Positions 7,926 through 19,328 are shown, counted from the first letter of the stretch. The stretch is DNA of 64,000 nucleotides from Desulfosporosinus metallidurans (GCF_001936615.1 NZ_MLBF01000009.1:62001-126000), one strand, 5' to 3'. Made by a program: numbers and translations. Notes: a model not told the origin generated them from the sequence alone.

Positions 7926-8321
7926 TTAACGTTTAGAGAATTGAGGAGCCTTACGAGCTTTCTTCAAGCCGTATTTGCGACGTTCCTTCATACGTGGATC
8001 ACGTGTTAAGAAACCAGCCCTCTTCAGACTTGGACGGAGACTAGCATCCGCCTTCAGCAAAGCACGAGCAACGCCTAAGCGTATCGCACCAGCTTGACCC
8101 GTGGTACCACCCCCGTGAGCAAGAGCGATAACATCGTACTTAGCAAGGGTATCTGTAATGTTAAAGGGTTGTTGAACAATCATTTCGAGTGTCTTCTTAC
8201 CGAAGTACTCCGCTAATTCACGTTTGTTAATGATGAACTTTCCTTCACCTGGAATAAGGCGAACGCGAGCGACGGCATTTTTGCGTCGTCCTGTTGCAGC
8301 ATATTGTAATTGAGTTGCCAT
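7926..8321 (-). CDS. rpsI: 30S ribosomal protein S9
   Basis: S9 sits in the small-subunit head; its C-terminal tail reaches the P-site tRNA. The 131 residues show the family's [14 protein letters not shown] start, the [12 protein letters not shown] loop near 80 and the basic [15 protein letters not shown] tail ending in FSKR. The ATG at 8321 is preceded by GGAAGGAGG. It lies 23 bases behind rplM, the usual pair, and ends the operon at the 7880-7909 hairpin. Confidence 0.97.
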   Translation of the reverse strand: MATQLQYAATGRRKNAVARVRLIPGEGKFIINKRELAEYFGKKTLEMIVQQPFNITDTLAKYDVIALAHGGGTTGQAGAIRLGVARALLKADASLRPSLKRAGFLTRDPRMKERRKYGLKKARKAPQFSKR

Positions 8322-8344
8322 GTTTTACTTCCTCCTTCCTTAAT

Positions 8345-8776
8345 CTATTGAATGGTCCAGATTTCAGGTTGTTGAGCTTGATGAGGGTGTGATTCTCCCT
8401 TGTACACTTTTAACTTGGTGTACATTTGGGCGCCCAACTTGTTATGAGGAAGCATTCCCTTCACGGCATGTTCCATAGCTCGTTCAGGCATAATTTGCAT
8501 CAATTTTTTGTAAGGAACTTCTTTCAAACCACCAGGATAACCTGAGTGACGTCGATACATTTTGTCATTTAGTTTGTTACCCGTTAATACTAATTTCTCA
8601 GCATTAATAATTATGACATGATCTCCAGTGTCAACGTTAGGGGTAAATGTCGGTTTATGTTTACCTCTCAGGAGACGTGCTGCTTCAGTCGCAATACGAC
8701 CCAAGGGGATTCCAGCTGCGTCGATGATATACCATTTGCGATCCTGGTCTTGTGCTTTCGCAAAGAACGTGGTCAT
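8345..8776 (-). CDS. rplM: 50S ribosomal protein L13
   Basis: An early-assembly large-subunit protein. The 143-residue sequence has the family landmarks [19 protein letters not shown] near 15-33, [16 protein letters not shown] near 51-66, [10 protein letters not shown] near 75 and the MLPHNKLG block near 108. The ATG at 8776 has GGAGGG upstream. It is the first gene of rplM-rpsI, with its own promoter and a long leader containing a tandem 15-base repeat. Confidence 0.97.
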   Translation of the reverse strand: MTTFFAKAQDQDRKWYIIDAAGIPLGRIATEAARLLRGKHKPTFTPNVDTGDHVIIINAEKLVLTGNKLNDKMYRRHSGYPGGLKEVPYKKLMQIMPERAMEHAVKGMLPHNKLGAQMYTKLKVYKGESHPHQAQQPEIWTIQ

Positions 8777-8892
8777 GACTTTCCCTCCAATTAGCAGTAT
8801 TCTGTTTTATTCTCACTTGCATGGGGCTCAATCATGCTTGCGGTACTCCTTTGATCATGGGGCTCAATCACAATCAAGGAATAAAAACTCAT
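8777..8892 (-). promoter_or_regulatory. rplM leader, candidate L13-type autoregulatory leader
   Basis: About 115 bases between the predicted start point and the rplM ATG. It contains TGATTGAGCCCCATG twice (8870-8856 and 8834-8820) at a 36-base offset, and the second copy can fold as GCATG...CATGC. Ribosomal leaders controlling rplM-rpsI are known in Firmicutes (L13 leader class). I cannot confirm the fold by eye. Confidence 0.45.
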
Positions 8893-8898
8893 ATTATC

Positions 8899-8927
8899 AT
8901 TTTATTTAAATCTTAAACGAATGTCAA
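8899..8927 (-). promoter_or_regulatory. Promoter for rplM-rpsI
   Basis: -35 TTGACA at 8927-8922 and -10 TAAAAT at 8904-8899, spaced 17 bases. It lies directly after the end of truA, giving rplM-rpsI an independent start. Confidence 0.75.
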
Positions 8928-8937
8928 GTTTTTTCTA

Positions 8938-9717
8938 CTACAGGAGGCCTGGAAAAACTTCAAACGGACTTTCTTCTGTATAATTCACATGCACTAGGTT
9001 TAAACCTTTCGCTGGGGCAATCATACGAGCCCGTTTCCGTTCATGACTGGCTATTATGTCCGGAATCTCTTGCGCGGAAATTCGACCTTTGCCCACGTCC
9101 ATAAGCGTCCCAACGAGGATACGTACCATATGGTATAGGAACCCATCCCCCACGCAAGAAACTGTTATTAGGCCATCCTCTTCTTTCACCTTACATCGAT
9201 AGAGTGTCCGTTCGAACGTCTTGCTAGCCCCGCCAGCTGCAGCAAATGTTTTAAAATTATGACGACCCTCCAGAAGACTTGCTGCCACCTGCATCTGAGC
9301 CACATTCAACGGAACAGGTACATGATGTGCATAGAGTCGCTTAAACACATCTGGAATAGGATGGTTGTCGATCTGATAATCATAGCGTTTCCACTTTGCC
9401 GACCACCGAGCATTAAAATCATCCGGTACGCACTTGGCCCGGAGTATGCGGATATCTCTAGGTAATAAACTATTAAACGCCTTCGGAATTTTTCCTTCCG
9501 GAATTCTCGTGAGGGTCATAAAATTGACGACTTGACCGGAGGCATGTACTCCTGTATCCGTCCGGCCTGCCGTGGCTAGAGTTACCTCTTCCTCGACCAA
9601 CCTCGCCCATACCTCTTCTAAGGTTCCCTGAATCGTGGGGCCATGAGTTTCATGCTGACGCTGGAACCCATGATAGTTCGTTCCGTCATATGCTACGATG
9701 AGCTGGATGTTTCGCAT
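8938..9717 (-). CDS. truA: tRNA pseudouridine(38-40) synthase TruA
   Basis: Isomerises uridines 38-40 of the tRNA anticodon arm. The catalytic Asp lies in AGRTDTGVHASGQV (about residue 54), preceded by the YDGTNYHGFQRQ motif near 11-22. FLYHMVRILVGTL near 202-214 is the other family landmark. The 259 residues are the usual length. The ATG at 9717 gives the canonical MRN start. It follows ecfT after ~75 bases that contain a hexamer repeat, an order normal for the Firmicute ribosomal cluster. Confidence 0.96.
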   Translation of the reverse strand: MRNIQLIVAYDGTNYHGFQRQHETHGPTIQGTLEEVWARLVEEEVTLATAGRTDTGVHASGQVVNFMTLTRIPEGKIPKAFNSLLPRDIRILRAKCVPDDFNARWSAKWKRYDYQIDNHPIPDVFKRLYAHHVPVPLNVAQMQVAASLLEGRHNFKTFAAAGGASKTFERTLYRCKVKEEDGLITVSCVGDGFLYHMVRILVGTLMDVGKGRISAQEIPDIIASHERKRARMIAPAKGLNLVHVNYTEESPFEVFPGLL

Positions 9718-9757
9718 AAATATTCTAGCCTCCGCTACTTAAGGATTCGAATTCGAA

Positions 9758-9787
9758 TTAGATTTAGATTTAGATTTAGATTTGGAT
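9758..9787. repeat. Hexanucleotide tandem repeat (TTAGAT)5
   Basis: Five units of TTAGAT, the last as TTGGAT, directly next to ATTCGAATTCGAATT. The array fills the gap between the ecfT stop (9794) and the truA start (9717). Confidence 0.85.
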
Positions 9788-9793
9788 ATAAAT

Positions 9794-10522
9794 CTATCTC
9801 AATATCAATAGGATTAATCCCCAAGCTCCTAGGATCACAACTCCCAGACGATCCTTTGAAGTCCTCTCATTCAGCATGAGGGTCCGGTAGTTGCCTGAAC
9901 CATATCCTCTCAAAATCAGGTTTTCGGCAAGTTCTTCTGCCCGCCTCAGACTCAATAGGATGAGCGGCACAATGAGCTGAATAAACTCCCAAGATCGTTT
10001 AAGCCAAGATGATGGCCACTCAAGCTTTAGTGCTCTGACTTTCCAAATTTGGGTTGCCTCTTCAATAATCAGGGGAATAAATCTCAACGTTAAGGTAAGT
10101 AAAAGGGCAAAATCAGCGGCTTTAGGGGTAATTCGGATAAGCGGATTCAAGAAGTATGCTATGCCCAATCCTTGCTCAAGGGGCATCGTCACTGCAGTAT
10201 AAAGGCGTGTTAAGCCAAAGACCAGAACCATCCGCCAAAGCATAAAGGCGGCTTGCACCAACCCCTCGGGTGACCAATGGCCGTACCATACCGCTCTATT
10301 TGCTGGCCAAACCCACCCAGCTGCCAGTCCGTAAAACAACCCCATCCAAAGCATTACAACTATGAGTGAACGGTATATCTTTAAAGGGGTGCGACTCAAG
10401 AACACAAGCCCCAAGAGAGCAAAGGAGCTAAGTGCGAGACCCTGCCATCCCGTCACGGTCATTAAGAGAGATACAAAGGCTAACCCAGCAACCTTTAACC
10501 TCGGATCAAAACGGTGCAACAA
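9794..10522 (-). CDS. ecfT: Energy-coupling factor transporter transmembrane subunit EcfT
   Basis: Membrane scaffold of group II ECF vitamin/metal importers. It couples the two ATPases to interchangeable S components. The 242 residues have five or so membrane segments and the two cytoplasmic coupling-helix motifs, seen as WKVRALKLEW near 164 and ENLILRGYGSG near 200. The start is the TTG at 10522 (MLHRFDPRLK, canonical) with AGGAAA upstream. It lies downstream of the fused ATPase gene. No S component is in the window, as usual for this shared module. Confidence 0.93.
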   Translation of the reverse strand: MLHRFDPRLKVAGLAFVSLLMTVTGWQGLALSSFALLGLVFLSRTPLKIYRSLIVVMLWMGLFYGLAAGWVWPANRAVWYGHWSPEGLVQAAFMLWRMVLVFGLTRLYTAVTMPLEQGLGIAYFLNPLIRITPKAADFALLLTLTLRFIPLIIEEATQIWKVRALKLEWPSSWLKRSWEFIQLIVPLILLSLRRAEELAENLILRGYGSGNYRTLMLNERTSKDRLGVVILGAWGLILLILR

Positions 10523-10576
10523 ACTGTTTCCTGGCGAGTAGAGTTCAAAGCCTTCTATTTCAAAGCACCCCCTCCA

Positions 10577-12109
10577 TTAGCAGCGTACACCAGCCGCTCG
10601 AAATTGTTCCTGATGATCTTTCCAACTCTGTTTAGAGCAGTCTAGTACAACCTTTCCGTCTTCCACCAACCAAAGTCGATCAGCATCCTGTATAACCTCT
10701 CTTAAGTCATGGGTTACGTAAAGTATAGTTACATCCTTCAATTCGGAAATCATGGTCTGAATGCCGATGCGGCTCCAAGCATCTAGTCCGAGTAAAGGTT
10801 CATCCATTAAAAGAATCTCTGGACTTGTTCTCAAGGCCGCGGCTAAGGCAACTCTTTGTCGTTCTCCACCACTCAGGCGCTCAGGCGCAGCCTCCAACAA
10901 GCTTGCTGGGAGATTAAACTTCTCTAAATATGATACCCTACTTTGCCTTTTGGTTTCTAGTTCTCGTCTAGTTTCTCCATAATATATCTCGTGATAGACT
11001 GTGCGGCCAATCAGGTATTCCCCTGCCTCTTGCAGAACTAAACGGGTTTTTCTACGCCACGCACTCAGGCTATCCTTTGTTATTCGTTCTGCAAATCCAA
11101 AAACCTGTCCTTCTGTAGGCAAAATAAGTCCAATCGCACTTTCTAATAGTGTCGTTTTTCCTGAACCCGAAGGACCAACAATTCCAATAAACTCCCCTGC
11201 TTTTACAGTATTATTTAATTCTAGACGGGTTGCGTAGTGGGCCTGCCTCCATTCGAGCGCAGGCTGGGTTTGCCGTTCTAATACCCTCCGAACTGTCTCA
11301 GTGATCCCAAGGTCAGTTTGATTCTGAATTACCGAGAATCTCTTGTCTACTGCAAATCTCTTTTCTACTGTAGACCCCTTATCTGAAGTTGTCTCATCTA
11401 GTAATCCCGAAAAGCCGTAAAGAGTACAAAATTCACTGAAAGTAAAAGCCCCACGTGGGCTGCCCTTGTCCACGAGTTTTCCACGTTCAAGAACCAACAA
11501 ACGATCAGCTTGCCAGGCTAATTCTGCATCGTGCGTAATCCAAAGTTGACCAGTTTCAGGACGGGCTTGAAATAAAAGTTTGAGGACATTGGCCTGCGCC
11601 CGCGCATCAAGCATAGTTAATCCCTCATCTAAAATCAGAAATGAAGGCTTGATGGCTAAAATTGCTGCAGTCACGAGCCTTTGCCGTTCTCCACCTGAAA
11701 GCGTCGCCGGAGACTGGTTTTCTTTACCACCTAATCCTACGGAAGATGCCAACTCTTTTACCTTGCTTCGCACGTCATCACTATTATGTCCAAGGCTTAA
11801 GAGCCCAAAGGCCAATTCTTCGGCGACAGTAACTCCAATCGTTTGCCGCTTGGGATGTTGCCCAACCAGCCCGATTTCCTGCCAGCGCTTCCCCTTGTTC
11901 CATTCAGCAGGAACACCATCAACCTCAAGATGGATCTCTCCTTCATCGGGTTCAGCTAAGCCAACTAAGAGGCGCGCCAAAGTGGATTTTCCAGAACCAT
12001 TGGTCCCCATCAGCGCAATGATCTCACCCTGGTGCCAATCGAAATTCACACCATTCAATATATCACGATAATGGATGTTCTTCACTTCGAGCACTTTCCT
12101 CAGTTGCAC
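10577..12109 (-). CDS. Fused EcfA1-EcfA2: two ECF transporter ATPase domains in one protein
   Basis: Two complete ABC ATPase domains in one 510-residue chain. Domain 1 (about 5-225) has Walker A GTNGSGKST, signature LSGGERQRLV, Walker B LILDEGLTMLD and a switch His in ITHDA. Domain 2 (about 285-500) has GPSGSGKTT, LSGGERQRVA, LLMDEPLLGLD and VTHDL. A ~50-residue polar linker with a VEKRFAV/VDKRFSV near-repeat joins them. Most Firmicutes encode ecfA1 and ecfA2 as separate neighbouring genes here. It provides ATP hydrolysis for EcfT-dependent vitamin uptake. The ATG at 12109 begins MQLRKVLEVKNI. Confidence 0.92.
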   Translation of the reverse strand: MQLRKVLEVKNIHYRDILNGVNFDWHQGEIIALMGTNGSGKSTLARLLVGLAEPDEGEIHLEVDGVPAEWNKGKRWQEIGLVGQHPKRQTIGVTVAEELAFGLLSLGHNSDDVRSKVKELASSVGLGGKENQSPATLSGGERQRLVTAAILAIKPSFLILDEGLTMLDARAQANVLKLLFQARPETGQLWITHDAELAWQADRLLVLERGKLVDKGSPRGAFTFSEFCTLYGFSGLLDETTSDKGSTVEKRFAVDKRFSVIQNQTDLGITETVRRVLERQTQPALEWRQAHYATRLELNNTVKAGEFIGIVGPSGSGKTTLLESAIGLILPTEGQVFGFAERITKDSLSAWRRKTRLVLQEAGEYLIGRTVYHEIYYGETRRELETKRQSRVSYLEKFNLPASLLEAAPERLSGGERQRVALAAALRTSPEILLMDEPLLGLDAWSRIGIQTMISELKDVTILYVTHDLREVIQDADRLWLVEDGKVVLDCSKQSWKDHQEQFRAAGVRC

Positions 12110-12136
12110 GATATCACACTCCTAGCTTAACAGCAA

Positions 12137-12173
12137 AGGCCGGGCATGCTTAACAACGTAAGCAACCCGGCCT
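12137..12173 (-). terminator. Hairpin between rplQ and the ECF genes
   Basis: AGGCCGGG (12137-12144) pairs with CCCGGCCT (12166-12173), and inside it GCTTA pairs with TAAGC. It follows rplQ by 14 bases. On the minus strand the following tract is only TTTGC, so it may be a partial terminator separating ribosomal from ECF expression. Confidence 0.55.
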
Positions 12174-12186
12174 CTAACAACTTGTC

Positions 12187-12525
12187 TTAGACAAGTTCGA
12201 TGATTACCATTGTCGCAGCATCTCCCCGACGTAAACCGAGTTTCATAATACGAGTATAGCCGCCCTGACGGTCAGCATATTTCGGCGCAATGGTCTCAAA
12301 CAATTTTGTAACAACATCTTCATCCATGAGATAAGCCATTGATAAACGACGTGCAGCTAAATCTCCTTGCTTGCCAAGTGAAATCATCTTTTCAGCTATA
12401 GCATTCAGTTCCTTAGCGCGTGCTTCTGTCGTTTGAATACGCTCATGTCTTAACAGGGAAGTGACAATGTTACGCAACATTGCCCCGCGATGACCCGTGT
12501 TTTTTCCTAACTTGCGGTAAGCCAA
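12187..12525 (-). CDS. rplQ: 50S ribosomal protein L17
   Basis: Large-subunit protein near the exit tunnel. 112 residues with the signature [20 protein letters not shown] near 12-31, the TTEARAKE motif and the end [15 protein letters not shown]. Last ribosomal gene of the alpha operon, 26 bases after rpoA. A strong hairpin follows it. Confidence 0.97.
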   Translation of the reverse strand: MAYRKLGKNTGHRGAMLRNIVTSLLRHERIQTTEARAKELNAIAEKMISLGKQGDLAARRLSMAYLMDEDVVTKLFETIAPKYADRQGGYTRIMKLGLRRGDAATMVIIELV

Positions 12526-12551
12526 TTACATTCCCCTCCTTTTGCACCGAA

Positions 12552-13499
12552 TTAATCTTCAGCCGGACGGAACGATAAACCTAAATCTTTAAGTTTAAAT
12601 TCCACTTCTTCCAAAGACTTGCGACCAAGGTTTCGTACTTTGATCATGTCCTCCTCCGTTTTTTGGGTCAACTCTTCAACCGAGTTAATCCCCGCCCGTT
12701 TCAGGCAGTTGTAGGATCGAACAGACAGATCAAGTTCCTCAATCGTCATCTCGAGGATTTTATCTTTGGCTTCCTCTTCTTTTTCCACCATAATCTCAAC
12801 ATTGTTGAGTTTATCCGTGAGTCCCATGAAAAGGCGCAGATGCTCACTCAGAATTCCAGCGGCCGTACTTGTGGCCTCTTCCGGAGAGATACTGCCATTT
12901 GACCAAACTTCAAGGGTTAACTTGTCATAATCCGTGATTTGACCAACCCGCGTAGCTTCTACTGTGTAGTTAACCTTATAAATCGGGGCGAAGATCGAGT
13001 CAATAGGTATAACGCCGATGACATGATCTGGCTTCTTGTTTTTATCCGCAGAAACATAGCCACGGCCACGTTCTACCGTCATTTCCATAAACAGACGTCC
13101 ATCATGATCTAACGTGGCAATCTTCAGGTCTTCGTTCAGAATCTCAATGTCAGGGTCAGTAGTAATATCTCTAGCTGTGACAACCCCTTCATTTTGAGAC
13201 TCTATGCGAATAATCCGAGGTTCATCCGTATAGCCTTTTAAAGCGAGGGACTTCAAATTGAGAATAATGTCCGTAACGTCTTCCAAAACACCCGGAATCG
13301 TGGAAAACTCGTGCTGTACCCCTTCAATTTTTACTGATGTCACCGCTGATCCTGGAAGAGAAGATAGTAGGATACGCCTTAGGGAATTTCCCAATGTAAT
13401 CCCATATCCCCTTTCCAGAGGTTCAACTACGAATTTTGCATAGGAGTCATCTTCAGAACGCTCGACACACTCGATTCTGGGCTTCTCGATTTCTAACAT
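12552..13499 (-). CDS. rpoA: DNA-directed RNA polymerase subunit alpha
   Basis: Alpha dimer scaffold for polymerase assembly and promoter UP-element contact. The N-terminal domain has [20 protein letters not shown] near 27-46. The C-terminal domain (about 240-315) carries [16 protein letters not shown] and [13 protein letters not shown] place the start at the ATG at 13499 ([13 protein letters not shown]), with AAGGTG upstream, giving the family-typical 315 residues. The longer open frame to 13550 is not supported. It lies in the alpha operon between rpsD and rplQ. Confidence 0.97.
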   Translation of the reverse strand: MLEIEKPRIECVERSEDDSYAKFVVEPLERGYGITLGNSLRRILLSSLPGSAVTSVKIEGVQHEFSTIPGVLEDVTDIILNLKSLALKGYTDEPRIIRIESQNEGVVTARDITTDPDIEILNEDLKIATLDHDGRLFMEMTVERGRGYVSADKNKKPDHVIGVIPIDSIFAPIYKVNYTVEATRVGQITDYDKLTLEVWSNGSISPEEATSTAAGILSEHLRLFMGLTDKLNNVEIMVEKEEEAKDKILEMTIEELDLSVRSYNCLKRAGINSVEELTQKTEEDMIKVRNLGRKSLEEVEFKLKDLGLSFRPAED

Positions 13500-13568
13500 C
13501 GGAACGCACCTTCTTTCTCGAGAACTTGATATACGAACCATCCGACCCATACGGGTAGAACGTCAACA

Positions 13569-14198
13569 TTAACGGGAGTATTTCTCCACGATGAGGTGTT
13601 CTTGGATGGGCAGTTGAATATCTTCACGAGTAGGTAGTGCAACAACGGTTCCAGCAGCAGTATTGGCATCCAAGCTTAACCATCCGGGTACTGTACGAGA
13701 ACCCAGATTTTCAAGAAGTTGTTTCACGCGTGGTGAGCTCTTGCTGCCTTCGTGAACAGCAATGACTTCTCCAACGCGCACTGAATAGGAAGGAATGTCA
13801 ACTTTTTTACCGTTAATGGTAAAGTGACCATGATTGACGAGTTGACGAGCTTCCGGTCGGGATGAAGCGAAACCTAAATGGAAGATAACATTGTCAAGTC
13901 GACGCTCTAAAAGGATCAGCAAGTTTTCACCGGCTACCCCTTTGCGACGAACGGCCTCATCAAAATAGTGGCGGAATTGTTTTTCCATAACGCCATACAA
14001 GCGGCGTGCTTTTTGTTTTTCTCGTAACTGAAGACCATATTCAGTGGGTTTCTTCGCCCGTGCTTGGCCGTGTTGTCCAGGAGCGTAGGCACGACGATCA
14101 ATCGCGCACTTTCCGGTATAGCAACGTTCCCCTTTGAGGAATAACTTCATTCCCTCACGACGACATAAGCGACAGACTGGTCCAGTATATCTAGCCAT
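13569..14198 (-). CDS. rpsD: 30S ribosomal protein S4, zinc-binding type
   Basis: Primary 16S rRNA binder and small-subunit nucleator. The 209 residues start MARYTGPVC at 14198 behind AGGAGGTG; the upstream extension in frame is spurious. An N-terminal four-cysteine knuckle (CRLC ... CYTGKC, residues ~9-31) marks the zinc-containing form of S4. The S4 RNA-binding domain runs from ~98 ([16 protein letters not shown]). In Bacillus rpsD is unlinked and autoregulated; here it keeps its place in the alpha operon between rpsK and rpoA. Confidence 0.97.
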   Translation of the reverse strand: MARYTGPVCRLCRREGMKLFLKGERCYTGKCAIDRRAYAPGQHGQARAKKPTEYGLQLREKQKARRLYGVMEKQFRHYFDEAVRRKGVAGENLLILLERRLDNVIFHLGFASSRPEARQLVNHGHFTINGKKVDIPSYSVRVGEVIAVHEGSKSSPRVKQLLENLGSRTVPGWLSLDANTAAGTVVALPTREDIQLPIQEHLIVEKYSR

Positions 14199-14211
14199 GA
14201 TTACACACCTC

Positions 14212-14601
14212 CTATACCCTTCTGCGTTTCGGTGGCCGACAGCCATTGTGTGGAATCGGTGTCACGTCTTTGATTAGATTAACTTCTAAACCTGCAGCTT
14301 GCAAAGCACGGATTGCGGCTTCACGTCCCGCTCCAGGTCCCTTTACGTAGCACTCAACATCTTTCAAGCCATGTTCCATCGCAACTTTAGCACAGGTTTC
14401 TGCAGCCATTTGTGCTGCAAAGGGTGTGCTTTTGCGAGACCCTTTAAAGCCAAGAGAACCTGCACTAGACCAGGAGAGTGCGTTCCCGCTGGTATCCGTA
14501 ATGGTCACCATGGTATTGTTGAACGTGGATTTGATATGCGCGATTCCACTTTCAATATTCTTACGTTCCCGGCGTTTTGTCCGGACAACTTTACGTGCCA
14601 T
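14212..14601 (-). CDS. rpsK: 30S ribosomal protein S11
   Basis: Platform protein of the small subunit. 129 residues with the family's [17 protein letters not shown] near 20-36, the [20 protein letters not shown] block near 44-63 and the C-terminal [13 protein letters not shown] tail. Encoded between rpsM (18 bases) and rpsD (13 bases). Confidence 0.97.
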   Translation of the reverse strand: MARKVVRTKRRERKNIESGIAHIKSTFNNTMVTITDTSGNALSWSSAGSLGFKGSRKSTPFAAQMAAETCAKVAMEHGLKDVECYVKGPGAGREAAIRALQAAGLEVNLIKDVTPIPHNGCRPPKRRRV

Positions 14602-14619
14602 CTCGGTTATCCCCCCTTA

Positions 14620-14991
14620 TTACTTTTTACGTTTTGCTCCAACAGTCTTAGCCGGACCCTTGCGAGTACGAGCATTGGTTTTCGTACGCTGACCACGAAC
14701 GGGCAGTCCGCGACGGTGGCGCAGGCCACGATAGGAACCAATTTCCATAAGACGCTTGATATTGAGGGAAACTTCGCGACGCAAGTCGCCTTCAATCTTA
14801 AACTCTTTATCAATAACTTCCCGAAGCTTACTGACTTCGTCTTCTGACAAGTCACGCACTCGGACATCCGGGCTTACGCCCGATTTGGCGAGAATCTTAT
14901 GTGAAGTTGGCAACCCAATTCCAAAAATATAGGTTAGGGCAACCTCTAAGCGTTTCTCGCGCGGTAAGTCAACTCCAGCGATACGTGCCAT
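14620..14991 (-). CDS. rpsM: 30S ribosomal protein S13
   Basis: Small-subunit head protein at the intersubunit bridge. 123 residues start [14 protein letters not shown] and contain the helix-two-turn-helix GIG motif near 28. The basic tail [20 protein letters not shown] contacts P-site tRNA. It opens the alpha-operon segment after rpmJ. Confidence 0.97.
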   Translation of the reverse strand: MARIAGVDLPREKRLEVALTYIFGIGLPTSHKILAKSGVSPDVRVRDLSEDEVSKLREVIDKEFKIEGDLRREVSLNIKRLMEIGSYRGLRHRRGLPVRGQRTKTNARTRKGPAKTVGAKRKK

Positions 14992-15085
14992 CTAAAATTT
15001 ACACCTCCAACTATTTCAGTTCTGCTTAATATAAAATCGGTGCTTTGGAGGACTTACTCCAACCAGCCGCGCAACCGAGACTTTT

Positions 15086-15199
15086 TTAGCCTTGTCTTTG
15101 CTTGTGTTTCGGATTTTCACAAATGACCATGACTTTACCATGGCGACGAATAATTTTGCATTTTTCACAGATCTTTTTGACAGAAGGCTTTACTTTCAC
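15086..15199 (-). CDS. rpmJ: 50S ribosomal protein L36
   Basis: A 37-residue zinc-binding protein: [19 protein letters not shown], a short basic stretch, then [12 protein letters not shown]. The C-x2-C...C-x4-H ligands show the zinc-containing form. It starts at a GTG (15199) with GGGAGGG upstream and lies 19 bases after infA. It is shorter than most gene finders' cut-off but unmistakable. Confidence 0.96.
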   Translation of the reverse strand: MKVKPSVKKICEKCKIIRRHGKVMVICENPKHKQRQG

Positions 15200-15218
15200 C
15201 GTAATCCCTCCCTTTGGC

Positions 15219-15437
15219 TTACTTAAACCTATACGTGATTCGTCCTCTAGACAGGTCATAGGGGGAAAGCTCCACCGTGACCCGATCTCCCGGAAGAATC
15301 CGGATAAAATTCATACGTATCTTCCCTGAGACGTGAGCAAGAACCTTGTGCCCATTGGCTAGCTCAACTTGAAACATAGCATTGGGCAACGGCTCCAAGA
15401 CTTTACCTTCAACTTCAATAACGTCCTCTTTTGACAT
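15219..15437 (-). CDS. infA: Translation initiation factor IF-1
   Basis: Single OB-fold protein that blocks the ribosomal A site during initiation. 72 residues: [13 protein letters not shown], the [19 protein letters not shown] core and [14 protein letters not shown] end. I used the ATG at 15437 (MSKEDV) with GAGGGGTG upstream, dropping two codons from the longest frame. It lies between map and rpmJ, the usual place; there is no KOW-domain gene as in some relatives. Confidence 0.96.
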   Translation of the reverse strand: MSKEDVIEVEGKVLEPLPNAMFQVELANGHKVLAHVSGKIRMNFIRILPGDRVTVELSPYDLSRGRITYRFK

Positions 15438-15476
15438 GGTCATTCACCCCTCCTCTGACAATCCTATAGCACGCAC

Positions 15477-16223
15477 CTAACATCGAGTAAGAATTTCCAA
15501 GCCATTTTCCGTAATCGCAACCGTGTGTTCAAAATGGGCCGATGGCCGATTATCTTTCGTGACCACAGTCCAGTGATCTTTTAAGGTCTGCACTTCATAC
15601 GTACCCATGTTCACCATGGGTTCAATAGCCAAGGCCATACCTACCTCGAGTCGTGGCCCCCGGCCGGGCTTGCCAAAGTTAGGGATCTGCGGATCCTCAT
15701 GCATCGCGCTACCAATCCCGTGCCCAACATAATCACGCACTACAGAAAACCCATTAGCTTCCACGTGCGTTTGAACCGCATGAGAAACGTCATAAAGCCG
15801 ATTGCCTACCTTCGCTTGCGCAATTCCTATCATCAGAGACTCTTCAGTCACCCTTAATAGTTTCTGGATATCTTCACCAACTTCTCCAATAGGCAAGGTC
15901 ACTGCCGCGTCACCGACATACCCATCTAAAGTCGCACCACAATCTATGCTAATAATATCTCCAGATTCTAAGCACCTTAAACTGGGTATCCCATGAACAA
16001 CTTGTTCATTTACTGAAGTACACAGCGACGCAGGGAATCCATTGTACCCTTTAAACGTTGGTATTGCGCCCTGTGAACGGATATATTTCTCAGCCATGCG
16101 ATCCAAATCGAGTGTCGTAACGCCAGGCTTCGCATGCTCACGCATCAATTCAAGCGTTTCAGCCACGATTCGACCCGCTTTACGCATCCGTTCAATTTGA
16201 CTCGCATTTTTAAGCTTAATCAT
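15477..16223 (-). CDS. map: Methionine aminopeptidase, type I
   Basis: Removes the N-terminal Met from new proteins using two metal ions. 248 residues with the five metal ligands: Asp in SIDCGATLDGYVGDAAVT (Asp ~97 and ~108), His in VGHGIG (~172), Glu in AIEPM (~204) and Glu near the end (~235). The short N-terminus without an SH3 or zinc extension is type Ia. It sits five bases after adk. Confidence 0.96.
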   Translation of the reverse strand: MIKLKNASQIERMRKAGRIVAETLELMREHAKPGVTTLDLDRMAEKYIRSQGAIPTFKGYNGFPASLCTSVNEQVVHGIPSLRCLESGDIISIDCGATLDGYVGDAAVTLPIGEVGEDIQKLLRVTEESLMIGIAQAKVGNRLYDVSHAVQTHVEANGFSVVRDYVGHGIGSAMHEDPQIPNFGKPGRGPRLEVGMALAIEPMVNMGTYEVQTLKDHWTVVTKDNRPSAHFEHTVAITENGLEILTRC

Positions 16224-16228
16224 GACAA

Positions 16229-18171
<1,943 letters not shown>

Positions 18172-18172
18172 C

Positions 18173-18613
18173 CTATTCCACCTCTACTTTTCCACCCGCT
18201 GCAACAATCTTCTCTGCCGCGGCTGGGCTGACTTTGTCAATTTTGACGGTCAGAGCTTTGGTCAAATTCCCGGTTGCCAGAATTTTAACGCCATCTTTAA
18301 GAGCCTTGATAAGGCCTATTTCAAAGAGACTTTCCACTGTAACTTCGGCGCCTTCTTCAAAACGCTCCAAATCACGAACATTTAAAGCGACAATCTCTTT
18401 CCTCGAGATATTATTGAAGCCGCGCTTAGGCATCCTTCGGAATAACGGATTCTGTCCGCCTTCAAAGCCAGGGCGAACACCGCCGCCTGAGCGCGAGTTT
18501 TGACCTTTGTGTCCTTTTCCAGCTGTTTTACCATGACCAGATCCAACGCCACGGCCCAACCGCTTAGGTGCATGTGTTGACCCTTCAGCAGGCTTAAGTT
18601 CATGAAGTTTCAT
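18173..18613 (-). CDS. rplO: 50S ribosomal protein L15
   Basis: Late-assembly large-subunit protein. 146 residues with a glycine/arginine-rich unstructured N-terminus ([20 protein letters not shown]) and [18 protein letters not shown] near 49-66. The C-terminus is a compact alpha/beta domain. One base separates it from secY. Confidence 0.97.
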   Translation of the reverse strand: MKLHELKPAEGSTHAPKRLGRGVGSGHGKTAGKGHKGQNSRSGGGVRPGFEGGQNPLFRRMPKRGFNNISRKEIVALNVRDLERFEEGAEVTVESLFEIGLIKALKDGVKILATGNLTKALTVKIDKVSPAAAEKIVAAGGKVEVE

Positions 18614-18632
18614 GCTTTGCCCACACCTCCTT

Positions 18633-18815
18633 CTATTGAGCTTGTGATTCTACGGTAACCAAGTGCATGCATTTATGAACCATCCCTAGAATTCCAGGGG
18701 TATCCTCATGAACTGCACTTGATCCGACTTTTCCTAAGCCAAGTGCTTGTAACACTCTGTGTTGTGCTTTGGAGTAACCAATGGGACTCTTTGTCAGTGT
18801 CACCTTTATTTTCAT
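18633..18815 (-). CDS. rpmD: 50S ribosomal protein L30
   Basis: A 60-residue large-subunit protein: [20 protein letters not shown], then the [20 protein letters not shown] core and a HLVTVE strand. I chose the ATG at 18815, which has GGAGGG six bases upstream, over a TTG two codons earlier that abuts the ribosome-binding site. Confidence 0.96.
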   Translation of the reverse strand: MKIKVTLTKSPIGYSKAQHRVLQALGLGKVGSSAVHEDTPGILGMVHKCMHLVTVESQAQ

Positions 18816-18827
18816 GACCAACCCTCC

Positions 18828-19328
18828 TTAACCTAGAATTTCTTCTACGGTCTTACCTCGGAGTTTGGCAATCTCTTCTGGACGCTTGAGAGATTTTAAT
18901 GCCGCCATCGTCGCATTGACCATATTGTGCGCATTTGCCGAACCCAAAGACTTCGTCAGAATATCATGTACTCCGGCAACTTCAAGGACTGCACGAACGG
19001 CGCCGCCAGCGATAACTCCAGTCCCTTTAGAAGCTGGCTTTAAGAGCACTTGTCCAGCGCCGAAAACTCCAATGATGGGGTGAGTAATCGTAGTTCCATG
19101 CATGGGAACACTGAAGAGGTTCTTTTTCGCATCTTCGACTCCTTTGCGAATAGCCTCTGGCACTTCGCCAGCCTTACCCAATCCGGCGCCCACACGACCG
19201 TGACCATCTCCGACTACAACGAGAGCACTAAAGCTAAAACGCCGTCCGCCCTTTACAACTTTGGCTACACGGGCTATATGAACAACCTTTTCATTCATGT
19301 CCGACTTGTTAGCATCGAATTTTGCCAA
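18828..19328 (-). CDS. rpsE: 30S ribosomal protein S5
   Basis: Decoding-fidelity protein. 166 residues; the N-terminal dsRBD-like domain shows [20 protein letters not shown] near 15-34, followed by [20 protein letters not shown]. The C-terminal domain includes the [21 protein letters not shown] stretch. It is 12 bases upstream of rpmD. Confidence 0.97.
   Translation of the reverse strand: MAKFDANKSDMNEKVVHIARVAKVVKGGRRFSFSALVVVGDGHGRVGAGLGKAGEVPEAIRKGVEDAKKNLFSVPMHGTTITHPIIGVFGAGQVLLKPASKGTGVIAGGAVRAVLEVAGVHDILTKSLGSANAHNMVNATMAALKSLKRPEEIAKLRGKTVEEILG

Noticed and set aside
11580..12071. 163-aa plus-strand open frame opposite the ECF ATPase
   Set aside because: Mirror of an ABC domain; composition is typical of an antisense frame.
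14299..14847. 182-aa plus-strand open frame opposite rpsK-rpsM
   Set aside because: Antisense shadow of highly conserved ribosomal genes; no start signal and low-complexity content.
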